Part shown: one piece after another, positions 49,157 through 57,230 of the stretch
How positions within the stretch are numbered: position 1 is the stretch's first letter
Layout of the letters: every line of letters starts with the position of its first letter
NCBI GenBank assembly: GCA_965601975.1
Contig: OZ271856.1
Span: forward strand, 930,001-994,000
Length of the DNA: 64,000 nt
DNA from: JANQIO01 sp965601975
Lineage (GTDB): Bacteria > Pseudomonadota > Gammaproteobacteria > Pseudomonadales > Halieaceae
Direction: 5' to 3'
Translations under genes and position numbers: made by a program
Notes under the pieces: model-generated
Databases searched by the model: none
Told to the model about the DNA's origin: nothing
The model's input: only the letters and a program-made list of their open reading frames with translations

Positions 49157-50032
49157 ATGCGACTGAACTACAACCACCTGCGCTACTTCTGGGCCGTGGC
49201 CCACAACGGCAACCTGACCCGCACGGCAGAGCAGCTGCACGTGTCCCAGTCGGCGCTGTCGCTGCAGATCAAGAAACTGGAGGAGCAGCTGGGCCATGAT
49301 CTGTTCGAGCGCCGCGGCAAGCAGCTGGTGCTGACCGAGGCCGGCCGACTGACGCTGGACCACGCGGATGTGATCTTCGCCAGCGGCGCCGAGCTGTTGA
49401 ACACCCTCAGCGGCGAGGCGTCCGCCTACGAGGTGCTGAGAGTGGGCGCCCTGTCGACCCTGTCGCGCAACTTCCAGATCGAGTTCCTCGACCCCTTGGC
49501 GGGGCGGGAGAACACGTCGGTCATCGTCCGCTCAGGCAATCTCGCAGACCTGCTGGCACAGCTGGAGGCGCACCGGCTGGATGTGGTGCTCACCAATATC
49601 GCGCCGCCGCGCGACGCTGCCACCCCGTGGATTGTGCGCCCGCTGGCCAGCCGGCCGGTGAGCCTGATCGGCTATCCGGAACGCAAGGTCAAGCGCCGCT
49701 CCCTGGAGAATACCCTCAAGGAAGAACCGGTCATCGTTCCCACCCTTGAGACCGCCGTGCGCAGCGGCTTCGACACCTACTGCGACGAGCACGGTATTCG
49801 GCCCAGCATCGTGGCCGAAGTCGATGACATGGCGCTGCTGCGGGTGCTGACGCGACGCAATTTCGGCGTCGCCGTGACGCCGGCCATTGTCGTGCGCGAC
49901 GAAGTGAAGAGCGGGCAACTGGTGGAGATTGCCCAGTTCCCGGAGCTGCAGGAGCGGTTCCTGGCGATTACCCTGGCGCGGCAGTTCCCCAATCCGCTGC
50001 TGAAAGCGCTGTTTGAGGCGATGGACGACTGA
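49157..50032 (+). CDS. LysR-type regulator (NhaR-like), probable regulator of the dab operon
   Basis: 291 residues. The N-terminal helix-turn-helix NGNLTRTAEQLHVSQSALSLQ is canonical LysR; the start MRLNYNHLRYFWAVAHNGN and the C-terminal part resemble NhaR, the sodium-sensing member of the family. In other bacteria DAB operons often have an adjacent LysR gene, which supports a regulator of inorganic carbon uptake; the effector is unknown. It is divergent from dabB. Confidence 0.87.
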   Translation: MRLNYNHLRYFWAVAHNGNLTRTAEQLHVSQSALSLQIKKLEEQLGHDLFERRGKQLVLTEAGRLTLDHADVIFASGAELLNTLSGEASAYEVLRVGALSTLSRNFQIEFLDPLAGRENTSVIVRSGNLADLLAQLEAHRLDVVLTNIAPPRDAATPWIVRPLASRPVSLIGYPERKVKRRSLENTLKEEPVIVPTLETAVRSGFDTYCDEHGIRPSIVAEVDDMALLRVLTRRNFGVAVTPAIVVRDEVKSGQLVEIAQFPELQERFLAITLARQFPNPLLKALFEAMDD

Positions 50033-50035
50033 GGA

Positions 50036-50680
50036 TCAGGAGCGCGCCGCCAGCCAGGTGGCGGACTGGATCAGGACGCCCATGAGCTCGGAAAACACCG
50101 GGACGTAGATACCCTGTGAGGGATCCAGCTTCTCCAGTTCCCGCTCCGGGAAGCCGTGCAGTCGCGCGGCGTCGTGCATGATTTGCAGGTAGCGGCGGGA
50201 TGGCTTCTCCGTGGCGGGGTTGTCGGGCACGGCGACCAGGGTTTGGGCTGCCAGGTGCTGGCCATCGCTGGTCATCACCGTGACTGTCTTCCACCCATAT
50301 GCCTCGCCCTCGCTGCCTGCAATCATCCGAATTCCCTCTTCGGACAGCTGGTGGACGACGCCCATGGCAGAACCGCCCGGGGCGGGCCGCAGGTTCGCGA
50401 AGGCGGGTTCCAGCCGTCCGATACCAGGCAGGCCGAACTCCACCCGGTAGTCTTCCAGTGTCGCAGCCGCCGACCATGGCACCTCGACACCACGAATATG
50501 GCCCAGGTACTGGGGGCTCATGTTGGAACCGTAGGCGAAGTAGTACGCCGTGTGATCCGAGGAGACGGCATACTCGGGGGGCGGGCCGGACAGCATGGCG
50601 ACGAACCACAGGTGCAGTCCCAGCGGGAGCATCAGCACACCCACTACGGTGCCAAGCGCTATCTTCCTGATGGCGGTCAT
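50036..50680 (-). CDS. gamma-glutamylcyclotransferase (AIG2-like) family protein with membrane anchor
   Basis: 214 residues. An N-terminal hydrophobic helix (ALGTVVGVLMLPLGLHLWFV) anchors or exports it. The cyclotransferase-like fold is recognised by YYFAYGSNMSPQYL (residues ~45-58) and an RVEFGLPG strand. Catalytic Glu is probably in the middle region (SEGEAYGWK) but not certain. Reaction unknown. Its stop is 4 bp from the convergent LysR gene. Confidence 0.8.
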   Translation of the reverse strand: MTAIRKIALGTVVGVLMLPLGLHLWFVAMLSGPPPEYAVSSDHTAYYFAYGSNMSPQYLGHIRGVEVPWSAAATLEDYRVEFGLPGIGRLEPAFANLRPAPGGSAMGVVHQLSEEGIRMIAGSEGEAYGWKTVTVMTSDGQHLAAQTLVAVPDNPATEKPSRRYLQIMHDAARLHGFPERELEKLDPSQGIYVPVFSELMGVLIQSATWLAARS

Positions 50681-50783
50681 CGAATCCCTCCGCAGAGAGC
50701 CGCTACAACCTCACCATCATAGCAACACGCAATAGTGTGTCCGCAGGCACGGATCGGAGGGGGTTTTACTGAGTTAACGCAAA

Positions 50784-50824
50784 TAAAAAAAAGCCGAGCT
50801 CATGTGGGTAGGACTGAGCCCGGC
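50784..50824 (-). terminator. rho-independent terminator for the gene at 50914-51252
   Basis: Minus-strand stem GCCGGGCTCA with TGAGCTCGGC (10 pairs, one G-U), followed by eight to nine T. It lies about 90 bp after the stop codon. The rest of 50681-50913 holds no gene I can support. Confidence 0.85.
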
Positions 50825-50913
50825 CGATGCCGAGGACTCCAACGGCATGAAGAGGGTAAAAGCTGCCACGCCCACGCCCAGGAGAGGGCGCCGGGGTGGC
50901 AGAACAGGGGTCA

Positions 50914-51252
50914 TTACAGGGGTGACTCCTCAAGAAGGGGTTTGGACTGGATGGGGGTGTAGTTCCGGGTATCGAGTTCCGGTTGGACGCTGGCCGCCCC
51001 TGTCACCGGTACTTGTTGGAAGCCGAGGCCCATAGGAGGGCGTCCACTAAACTCCGTGGCCCAGAACTCCTCGGCTTCCAGGATGATCTCCATGCGCGCC
51101 GCGTCGGCAGCGGTCATTTGGACAAGCTCGCGCTGGAATGGCGCCGGCGCAGGGGTAGGGACACCCCAGGCCTTCACCGTTCCAGACTCGCCCGCGGCGG
51201 TGGGCAGGGACAGAAGCGATGCGGCAAGGCCTGCGATAATTACTGCTTTCAT
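50914..51252 (-). CDS. small exported protein, unknown
   Basis: 112 residues from ATG 51252, preceded by GGAG at 8 bases. A signal peptide (MKAVIIAGLAASLLSLPTAA) is followed by a polar, proline-rich mature part without cysteines. No family recognised. It has its own terminator downstream and a dyad upstream, so it is a single-gene transcript. Confidence 0.7.
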   Translation of the reverse strand: MKAVIIAGLAASLLSLPTAAGESGTVKAWGVPTPAPAPFQRELVQMTAADAARMEIILEAEEFWATEFSGRPPMGLGFQQVPVTGAASVQPELDTRNYTPIQSKPLLEESPL

Positions 51253-51351
51253 CGTGTGTCTCCTTGTCTGCGCGACACGCTCCGCGCTGTTCAACTTGGA
51301 AAGCAGTGTAAGCGCTCGTGGCGAAATACCTGATAAAAACGCTCAGACTTT

Positions 51352-51372
51352 GTGATAAAAAATACCTATCAC
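51352..51372. promoter_or_regulatory. dyad GTGATA-N9-TATCAC
   Basis: Inverted repeat GTGATA at 51352-51357 and TATCAC at 51367-51372 in an AT-rich stretch 100 bp upstream of the small exported protein and 74 bp after the end of the LysR gene. Operator-like spacing; no protein can be assigned. Confidence 0.35.
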
Positions 51373-51445
51373 CAAAAACATGTAATCGTGAATTTCCTAA
51401 TCAGGCAGATTGGGCCCTTCGGCCCGGGGTGTCGCGGTGGTGGCG

Positions 51446-52381
51446 TCAGGCCCGGTTGTCCAGCACCTGGATGACATCACCCAGCTCATTGTCCAGGACC
51501 TCGCGCATGTCGCTGGCGAGCTGCCGGAAGAACACGCGTGCCGGTGAGGTGGTGCGCCAGGCCAGGCCTATGATGCGGGCGAAGGATTCCCCCTCGATCT
51601 CGCGCACGACCAGGGCGGAATCGGCATTGATTTCCGTATGGATGTACAACGCCGGCAGTAGCGCCACACCCATTTCCATCACCACCATGAGCCTGAGGGC
51701 ATCCAGACTGGTCCCCTGGTAATCGCGCAGGATCTCGGCGCCAAAGCGCGCCGCGATCTGTTCCGTCAGCCGGGTCAGCTTATGGCCCTCCTGGGTGGTC
51801 AGCAGCTGCATACCGCGCAGGTCTTCACCGGTCAATTGAGGCTTGTCCGCCAGCGGGTGCCCGGCGGGCAGTACCAGCTTTATCTCTTCACGCAGCAGTT
51901 GCTCCCCGTCCAGTTCGCTGGAGTTGGTGGGAAATGCAGTGAGGATCAGGTCCAGCTCACCCTCCTCCAGGTTTCCCTCCAGCAGGGAGGGCAGCAACTC
52001 GCGCACGTGGAGCTTGAGATCGCGGTGTATCCCATGGATGGCGGGCATGATGCGTGGCAGCACGTAGGGGCCCAGGGTGGACTTGACGCCGAGGCGGTAG
52101 GTGGCGGCGCCGGTGCCGGCGGACCCCGCAGTCTCGACCAGGTCGTCCAGTTCCTCCAGCACCTTTCTCGCCATGGGCAGGATCTGCCGTCCCGCGGGGC
52201 TCAGTGTGGCACCCGAGCGGCCACGCTCGAACAGCACCGCGCCAAGGGATTTCTCCATCTGTGCCACCTGCGCCGTGATGGTCGGCTGGCTGATGTCGAG
52301 GTCTTCGGCGGCGCGGCGAAAACTCCCGCAGCGCGCCACCGCGAGAAAGTACTCAAGCTGCTTTACCGAGGGGCGGGACAC
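51446..52381 (-). CDS. OxyR-like LysR regulator without redox cysteines
   Basis: 311 residues. HTH at CGSFRRAAEDLDISQPTITA; the ligand domain starts LGVKSTLGPYVLPRIMPAIH and has TSLDALRLMVVMEMGVALLP, which align with the OxyR region. The two redox cysteines of OxyR are absent; the only cysteine is Cys18 in the DNA-binding part. So it is an OxyR relative that cannot use the disulfide switch. It follows the carotenoid oxygenase gene by 18 bp on the same strand, suggesting co-transcription. Confidence 0.87.
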   Translation of the reverse strand: MSRPSVKQLEYFLAVARCGSFRRAAEDLDISQPTITAQVAQMEKSLGAVLFERGRSGATLSPAGRQILPMARKVLEELDDLVETAGSAGTGAATYRLGVKSTLGPYVLPRIMPAIHGIHRDLKLHVRELLPSLLEGNLEEGELDLILTAFPTNSSELDGEQLLREEIKLVLPAGHPLADKPQLTGEDLRGMQLLTTQEGHKLTRLTEQIAARFGAEILRDYQGTSLDALRLMVVMEMGVALLPALYIHTEINADSALVVREIEGESFARIIGLAWRTTSPARVFFRQLASDMREVLDNELGDVIQVLDNRA

Positions 52382-52399
52382 AGGCCAGTGGCTATCCTG

Positions 52400-53740
52400 T
52401 CAGTTCGCGTCCGCGACCCAGTTGCCGTGGAAGCCGTAGGGGACACGCCTTGGCAATTCGATCGTGGCGACGGGCTCCCCGTCGAAGTCCTGGGCATTGA
52501 GAATGACCACGTCACTGGCGTCTTTCTGCTCGTCGTAGACATACGCCATGATCCAGCCGTCCTCCTCATCGGCGTCATCGTGGCGCGGCACGAACACCGG
52601 TTCGAGAAAATGCCGGTGGGCGCCCTGGCTGCAGGTGCTGACGCGGCCCTCCTGGAGGTCGTGCTTGCGAATACCCAGGGACTGGAACTCGCGGCCAATC
52701 TCGGCGCTGTAACCGTAGCGGTAGGCTTTCCCCGCCAGGCGCTCGTCCATACGCGGAAACTCCTGGGGATGATCGTCCAGGCAGGACTCCGATACCTTCG
52801 ACTGCGCGGGGTCGATGATCCAGCGGTCGAGGCGCGTACGGCCCTCGTTGGGGCCATGCCGGTCAGTGGCGAACATTCTCGGGTGGCGCGCAACGTCCAT
52901 CACGACCCGGCCCTGCTTGTCTTCAAATGCGTTCATGGGGTGGAAGACATAGCAGAGGTCGACCTCGTGCCAGCTCACATCACCGGCCTCGCCGTCGCGC
53001 GGCAACAGCCCGACGCGAGCGCCGTAGTCCGGGTCCCAAAGGTAGGGGAAGGGCAGCCCCTCGACCATGGCGCCCTCGTTGAGGGTGCAGGGCAGATCGA
53101 GCAGGATGAAATAGTTTTCGGTGAACATGCAATCGTGGACCATGGGCCTGCCCGGGGTCGGAACGTCCACTCGCTTGCGGACGTCGCCCTCCGGGCCGAC
53201 GCGAACATACTGGATGTGTTGCCACATGGGGGAATAGACCGCGGTGTGCAGCTCCCCGGTGTCGGGATCGCGATGGGGGTGGGCACTGAAGCCGCCATTC
53301 AGTCCGCCGTCGAAATTCGTGCGGCCGATCGTTTCCAGCTCATAGTCCAGTTCTACCGGCAGGTTGCCCGCTTCGACGATAGCCAGGGTTTTGCCGGCGT
53401 GGCCGATGATGTTCGTATTGGCGACGCCGCTACCGATAGACAGGGCGGCCTGGGGCCCCTCGACCGGTGGCCAGTGGAAGTGCTCGGTCAGCTCGTCGTC
53501 GCGCACGTAGCGGGCCCGGTACCATTCCGCCTTGCCGTCGCGCAGGCGCAGACCGTGCACCATACCGTTGCCGAGGAACCAGTGGTACTGCTCGGGGATG
53601 GCGGCCACGGGATTCGGGCCGATGCGCAGCAGTCGGCCGCAGAGTTCCGGGGGAATCTCGCCCTCCACCTTGAGATCGGTGGCCGTGATCTCATCCTCGA
53701 TGGGTGCGAAGTTGCCTTGCAGGTAGGGGTTGCCGCTCAT
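52400..53740 (-). CDS. carotenoid oxygenase / lignostilbene dioxygenase family protein
   Basis: 446 residues of the seven-bladed carotenoid-cleavage fold. The four iron-binding histidines can be assigned: FSAHPHRD (~173), PMVHDCMFTENYF (~225), CYVFHPMNAF (~290) and the C-terminal YGFHGNW. Family members cleave carotenoids, apocarotenals or stilbenes with O2. No carotenoid biosynthesis gene is in the window. Cotranscribed with the downstream OxyR-like regulator. Confidence 0.9.
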   Translation of the reverse strand: MSGNPYLQGNFAPIEDEITATDLKVEGEIPPELCGRLLRIGPNPVAAIPEQYHWFLGNGMVHGLRLRDGKAEWYRARYVRDDELTEHFHWPPVEGPQAALSIGSGVANTNIIGHAGKTLAIVEAGNLPVELDYELETIGRTNFDGGLNGGFSAHPHRDPDTGELHTAVYSPMWQHIQYVRVGPEGDVRKRVDVPTPGRPMVHDCMFTENYFILLDLPCTLNEGAMVEGLPFPYLWDPDYGARVGLLPRDGEAGDVSWHEVDLCYVFHPMNAFEDKQGRVVMDVARHPRMFATDRHGPNEGRTRLDRWIIDPAQSKVSESCLDDHPQEFPRMDERLAGKAYRYGYSAEIGREFQSLGIRKHDLQEGRVSTCSQGAHRHFLEPVFVPRHDDADEEDGWIMAYVYDEQKDASDVVILNAQDFDGEPVATIELPRRVPYGFHGNWVADAN

Positions 53741-53794
53741 ATGTCCGCTCCAGGTGGGTTCTCTAGTCTAACGGCTCCCATCGCTGTCTCCCAC

Positions 53795-54184
53795 TTAACG
53801 TCGTTGGGTGCTCGAACCAGTGCCAACTTTATTGCGCGCTCCACCCTGGCGCTCGCGCCGGGTTTCCCGCTCTCTCTGGCGGTACTCCTCCAGCTCCCGC
53901 TGGATTTTCTGTTCGTACTCCGGCGTGCCGGGCTCAGGCCCTGCCTGCTGGGTTTCCGGGTCTGCTGGTGCCGGTGCGGGTGGCCTGACCTGCACAGGGT
54001 CCGCCGGGTTGGTTGGCGGAATGATCACGGGCCGCGCGCCCTGTGAAGGGACGTCGCTGTATGAGGGAACGCCTTCCTCGTCTTGCTTTTCGTACACCTC
54101 GATGTCGTCCCGAAACTGGGCCGCACTCTGACCGGCCACGGTGGCAAGAGTGATAAAGATGATGAGTGTGCTTAGCTGCCGCAT
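53795..54184 (-). CDS. DUF4124-like exported protein
   Basis: 129 residues with a signal peptide (LSTLIIFITLATVAGQSAAQ). The N-terminal mature part (VYEKQDEEGVPSYSDVPSQG) resembles DUF4124 (VYKYVDENGVVHYSD type). A proline-rich linker and an acidic/basic coiled-coil-like tail follow. Role unknown, probably envelope-located. The stretch 53741-53794 holds no gene. Confidence 0.75.
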   Translation of the reverse strand: MRQLSTLIIFITLATVAGQSAAQFRDDIEVYEKQDEEGVPSYSDVPSQGARPVIIPPTNPADPVQVRPPAPAPADPETQQAGPEPGTPEYEQKIQRELEEYRQRERETRRERQGGARNKVGTGSSTQRR

Positions 54185-54253
54185 GTTCCCTCCCCTGAGG
54201 ACAACGCCAGCGCCCGCTTCGTAGCGTGGCGCTCCTCTCTGAATCGGTACAGC

Positions 54254-55303
54254 CTAATCTGCCGGGCGAGCTTTGGGTAGCTGCCGGCTTTCACCGGGGG
54301 TCAGTGTAATAAACGTCTCGGGTGGGAGTCCCGCCTCGGCCAGCGCCACCTGGAGGTCCTGTTCCGGCTGGTCGATGGCCTCGTAGGTGAGCTGGAAGGT
54401 GTTGAAGTGCATGCCGATGCTGAAGGCTGAGTCCAGGTCCTGGTGCGCTTTGACCGCTTCCGCGGGATTGACGTGCACATCCTTCATGAACCAGCGTGGG
54501 TCGTAGGCACCGATAGGCAGCAGCGACAGGGCGAATGGGCCGTGTTTGCGGCCGGTGGCGCCGAAGTGACCGCTATAGCCCGAGTCGCCGGCAAAATAAA
54601 TGTTGCCGGCGGAGGTCTTGATCACGAACGCGCCCCACAGCGTCTTCATCTGGTCGCCGATGCCGCGGCCGGAGCGATGTCGGCACTCCGAAAACACAAA
54701 CTCCACATCGCCGACCCGGTGAGACTCTTCCCAGTCCATGTCGCGCTGTGTCGTGAATCCCCAGCGCTCGAACAGCCGGCCATTGCCAAGGCCTGCCAGC
54801 AGCACAGGCTGCGAGTCGGCGGCGTAGCGCTTGAGGGTGGCCTCGTCCAGGTGATCGTAGTGGTTGTGGGATATAAGGATCACGTCGATGGGCGGCAAGT
54901 CCTCGAATACTACGCCGGGTGCGTGAACCCGGGCGGGGCCGGTCCACTGGAACGGGCTGGCGCGTTTGGAATAGATCGGATCGGTCAGGATGTTGAGCCC
55001 GTCGACCTGCAGCAGGAAGCTGGCATGGTTGATGTACGTTACCCGCAGGCCGTCATGTACCCGGTCATCGGCAACCGGCTGCGGGTCGACCTCGACCCAG
55101 TCCGGCCACTGGGCTGCCTCGGTGACCGCGCCCCAGCCCAGCCTGAGCATGTCGCCGGCATTCTTGGACATGGGTACCGTGTTGGTGAAACGGTCACCGT
55201 CGAAGTGGGCAGTGCGTGGACCTGAATAGCGAGGTGCGCTGGTACAGCTCACCCCGGCTACGATCAGCGCAAGCAGGCAACCCAGGCTTAAAAGTGTTCG
55301 CAT
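54254..55303 (-). CDS. MBL-fold metallo-hydrolase, NAPE-PLD-like, exported
   Basis: 349 residues with an N-terminal signal (LLSLGCLLALIVAGVSC; lipidation at Cys20 possible but the lipobox is imperfect). The metal motif HxHxDH is ISHNHYDHLD (~145), with further ligands in FAGDSGYSGHF and IGMHFNTF. Overall layout and residues resemble N-acyl-phosphatidylethanolamine phospholipase D/UlaG-type enzymes. Likely envelope phospho(di)esterase; substrate not known. Upstream neighbour in the same direction is the hybrid kinase. Confidence 0.87.
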   Translation of the reverse strand: MRTLLSLGCLLALIVAGVSCTSAPRYSGPRTAHFDGDRFTNTVPMSKNAGDMLRLGWGAVTEAAQWPDWVEVDPQPVADDRVHDGLRVTYINHASFLLQVDGLNILTDPIYSKRASPFQWTGPARVHAPGVVFEDLPPIDVILISHNHYDHLDEATLKRYAADSQPVLLAGLGNGRLFERWGFTTQRDMDWEESHRVGDVEFVFSECRHRSGRGIGDQMKTLWGAFVIKTSAGNIYFAGDSGYSGHFGATGRKHGPFALSLLPIGAYDPRWFMKDVHVNPAEAVKAHQDLDSAFSIGMHFNTFQLTYEAIDQPEQDLQVALAEAGLPPETFITLTPGESRQLPKARPAD

Positions 55304-55336
55304 ACGGGGTCGTACGCAGCGCCTTCTGCGCCCGGA

Positions 55337-57010
55337 TTAGGCCCGGGAGGGCTCCTCCAGGGCTCGCCATACCCGGTCAATGAGCTGGGAGGGCGTGAAG
55401 GGCTTCCGCAGGAGTGGAATTGCGCCGGTGTCGATATCGTGTGCTTCCAGGCGATTGTCCGTGTAACCGGACATGAACAGCACGGGTATGTGAATATCAC
55501 GGGCCAGCATCTCCCTGGCCAGGGCAGGGCCGCTCATGTCGGGCATGATGACGTCGGACACCATCAGGTCAAATTCGCCATCGTCGGCGGCGCGCAGGGC
55601 GGCCTGTCCGCTGCGGGTCAATTTCACCTTGAAGCCCGCCTCTTCAAGGGCGCTGTGCAGCAAGGTGCCCGCTGCCTCGTCGTCTTCCACGACCAGCACC
55701 CTGCGTCGGGCCGCTTCCCGGATGGATGAGATCGCCGTAAACCGGCTGGCCGGGCCCTCGCCGGCGGCCGTTTCGTCGGCCCCCCGGGTCAGGGGCAGGC
55801 AGATGCGTACCACGGTACCGGAGCTCGGCGCGCTGTCGATGCCGATACTGCCACCGGCCTGCGTTACCAGGTTGTAAACGGATGCGAGGCCGAGTCCCGT
55901 GCCACTGCCAATGCCCTTGGTGGTGAAGAAGGGTTCGAAGACGTGCTTCAGGGTGTCGCGGTCCATGCCGCAGCCGTTGTCCTGTACAGTCAGCATGGCT
56001 TCGGGCTCCGCGCCTGAATCGTAGCGGAGAATCGACAGCTTGATGCGGCCGCCGTCCTCGATGGCATCGCGTGCATTGCTCACCAGGTTGAGTACGATCT
56101 GCTCGATATCGCCCGGCGAGAGGTAGACCTGCAGGGCGCTGTCGGCGGGTTCGAACTCGAAGTACACATCTTCACCGATCAACTGGTGCAGCATCTCGGA
56201 GAGCTGGCATACCACCTCGTTGAGGTCAGACACTTCCAGTTCCTGGCGCTCCTTGCGACTGAACGCCATCAGGCGTTTGACCAGCTCGGCGGAGTGGGTG
56301 GCGGCATTGTTTATCCAGCCAATGTATTCCAGCAGTTCGGGCGATTCCTTCAGGTGGGCGCGGAGGATTTCGGAGTAGCCCAGGATCGGCATGAGCTGGT
56401 TGTTGAAGTCGTGGGCCACGCCGCCGACCAGCTTGCCGATGGCCTCCATTTTCTGCGCATGGCGCAGTTCTGATTCGAGGCGCTTGCGCTCGGAAATGTC
56501 GCGCCAGGTGGCGTGCAGGTAGGTGTGGCTGTCCCGCGACAGCACGGTCAGCATCACCTCGACGGGGAACGTGGTCCCGTCGATGCGGCGGTGCTCCCAT
56601 TCGAAACGATGAGTGCCCTGCTCCATGGCGATGGCGAGGTTCTGCTTTTGCGCGGCGACCGACGGTGTTCCGTCGGGCTGCAGCTCCGGGGAAATCTGCC
56701 ACGGCTCCATTTCCAGAACCGCCGATTTGTTGTCCGCACCCAGGGCCTCGCAGGCAGCTTCATTGCAGTCAATGAAGCGATTGTCCTCCATGATGAGAAT
56801 GGCGTCCGCAGACCGTTCGAACAGTGACCGATACCATTCGTAGGACAGTGTACTTTCGCTATGTCTCGCCATTGCCAATATGCCAGGGGGTTCATCAGAC
56901 GGGCGCAGGCCAGCGGGATCCGCACGCGTCTCGGCTAAAGAATCGACCACTTTGAACAATTCTTGACCAGAATCCCAGATTTTTCCTGCGGAATCGACTG
57001 GCTTGTTCAT
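55337..57010 (-). CDS. cytosolic hybrid histidine kinase: PAS - HisKA - HATPase - receiver
   Basis: 557 residues from ATG 57010 (MNKPVDSAGKIW); the open frame further upstream is not supported. A PAS domain (~60-180) is followed by an H-box GGVAHDFNNQLMPILGYSE (~195), N-box LNLVSNARDAI, G-boxes DNGCGMD and GTGLGLASVY, and a C-terminal receiver (VLVVEDDEAAG, DLMVSDVIMPDMSG, LLRKPFTPSQ). No membrane segment. The H-box with DFNN is of the HWE-distant class that often carries its own receiver. It is divergent from the GGDEF gene. Confidence 0.92.
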   Translation of the reverse strand: MNKPVDSAGKIWDSGQELFKVVDSLAETRADPAGLRPSDEPPGILAMARHSESTLSYEWYRSLFERSADAILIMEDNRFIDCNEAACEALGADNKSAVLEMEPWQISPELQPDGTPSVAAQKQNLAIAMEQGTHRFEWEHRRIDGTTFPVEVMLTVLSRDSHTYLHATWRDISERKRLESELRHAQKMEAIGKLVGGVAHDFNNQLMPILGYSEILRAHLKESPELLEYIGWINNAATHSAELVKRLMAFSRKERQELEVSDLNEVVCQLSEMLHQLIGEDVYFEFEPADSALQVYLSPGDIEQIVLNLVSNARDAIEDGGRIKLSILRYDSGAEPEAMLTVQDNGCGMDRDTLKHVFEPFFTTKGIGSGTGLGLASVYNLVTQAGGSIGIDSAPSSGTVVRICLPLTRGADETAAGEGPASRFTAISSIREAARRRVLVVEDDEAAGTLLHSALEEAGFKVKLTRSGQAALRAADDGEFDLMVSDVIMPDMSGPALAREMLARDIHIPVLFMSGYTDNRLEAHDIDTGAIPLLRKPFTPSQLIDRVWRALEEPSRA

Positions 57011-57082
57011 CGCATCGCACCCGTGAAAACGCGTGGGCAGCCGATCTGCGCTCCACGCAAACCGGCGCATAGTGCTCAAAAA

Positions 57083-57116
57083 TTGTACAAATGTCCAGTT
57101 TTTGCATACGTATACA
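57083..57116. promoter_or_regulatory. two palindromes in the hybrid kinase/GGDEF divergent promoter
   Basis: TTGTACAA at 57083-57090 and TGCATACGTATACA at 57103-57116 (one mismatched pair). They lie 73-106 bp upstream of the kinase start and 115-148 bp upstream of the GGDEF start in a 220-bp gene-free gap. Both look like protein-binding sites or part of a promoter; no regulator can be named. Confidence 0.35.
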
Positions 57117-57230
57117 TTGCGCTCAAGGCGAGGGGAGGGGGTGTCGATACTGGAAGTGTAAACGTAGAAAGCCCACCGGATTCAGCCAACAGCATACCTT
57201 GGCTGCATCCTGTGACATGACCCGAAAACT

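Noticed and set aside
51782..54046. 754-codon plus-strand open frame across the LysR and carotenoid oxygenase genes
   Set aside because: It is antisense to two well-supported genes, spans their boundary, has low-complexity composition typical of GC-rich shadow frames and no domain.
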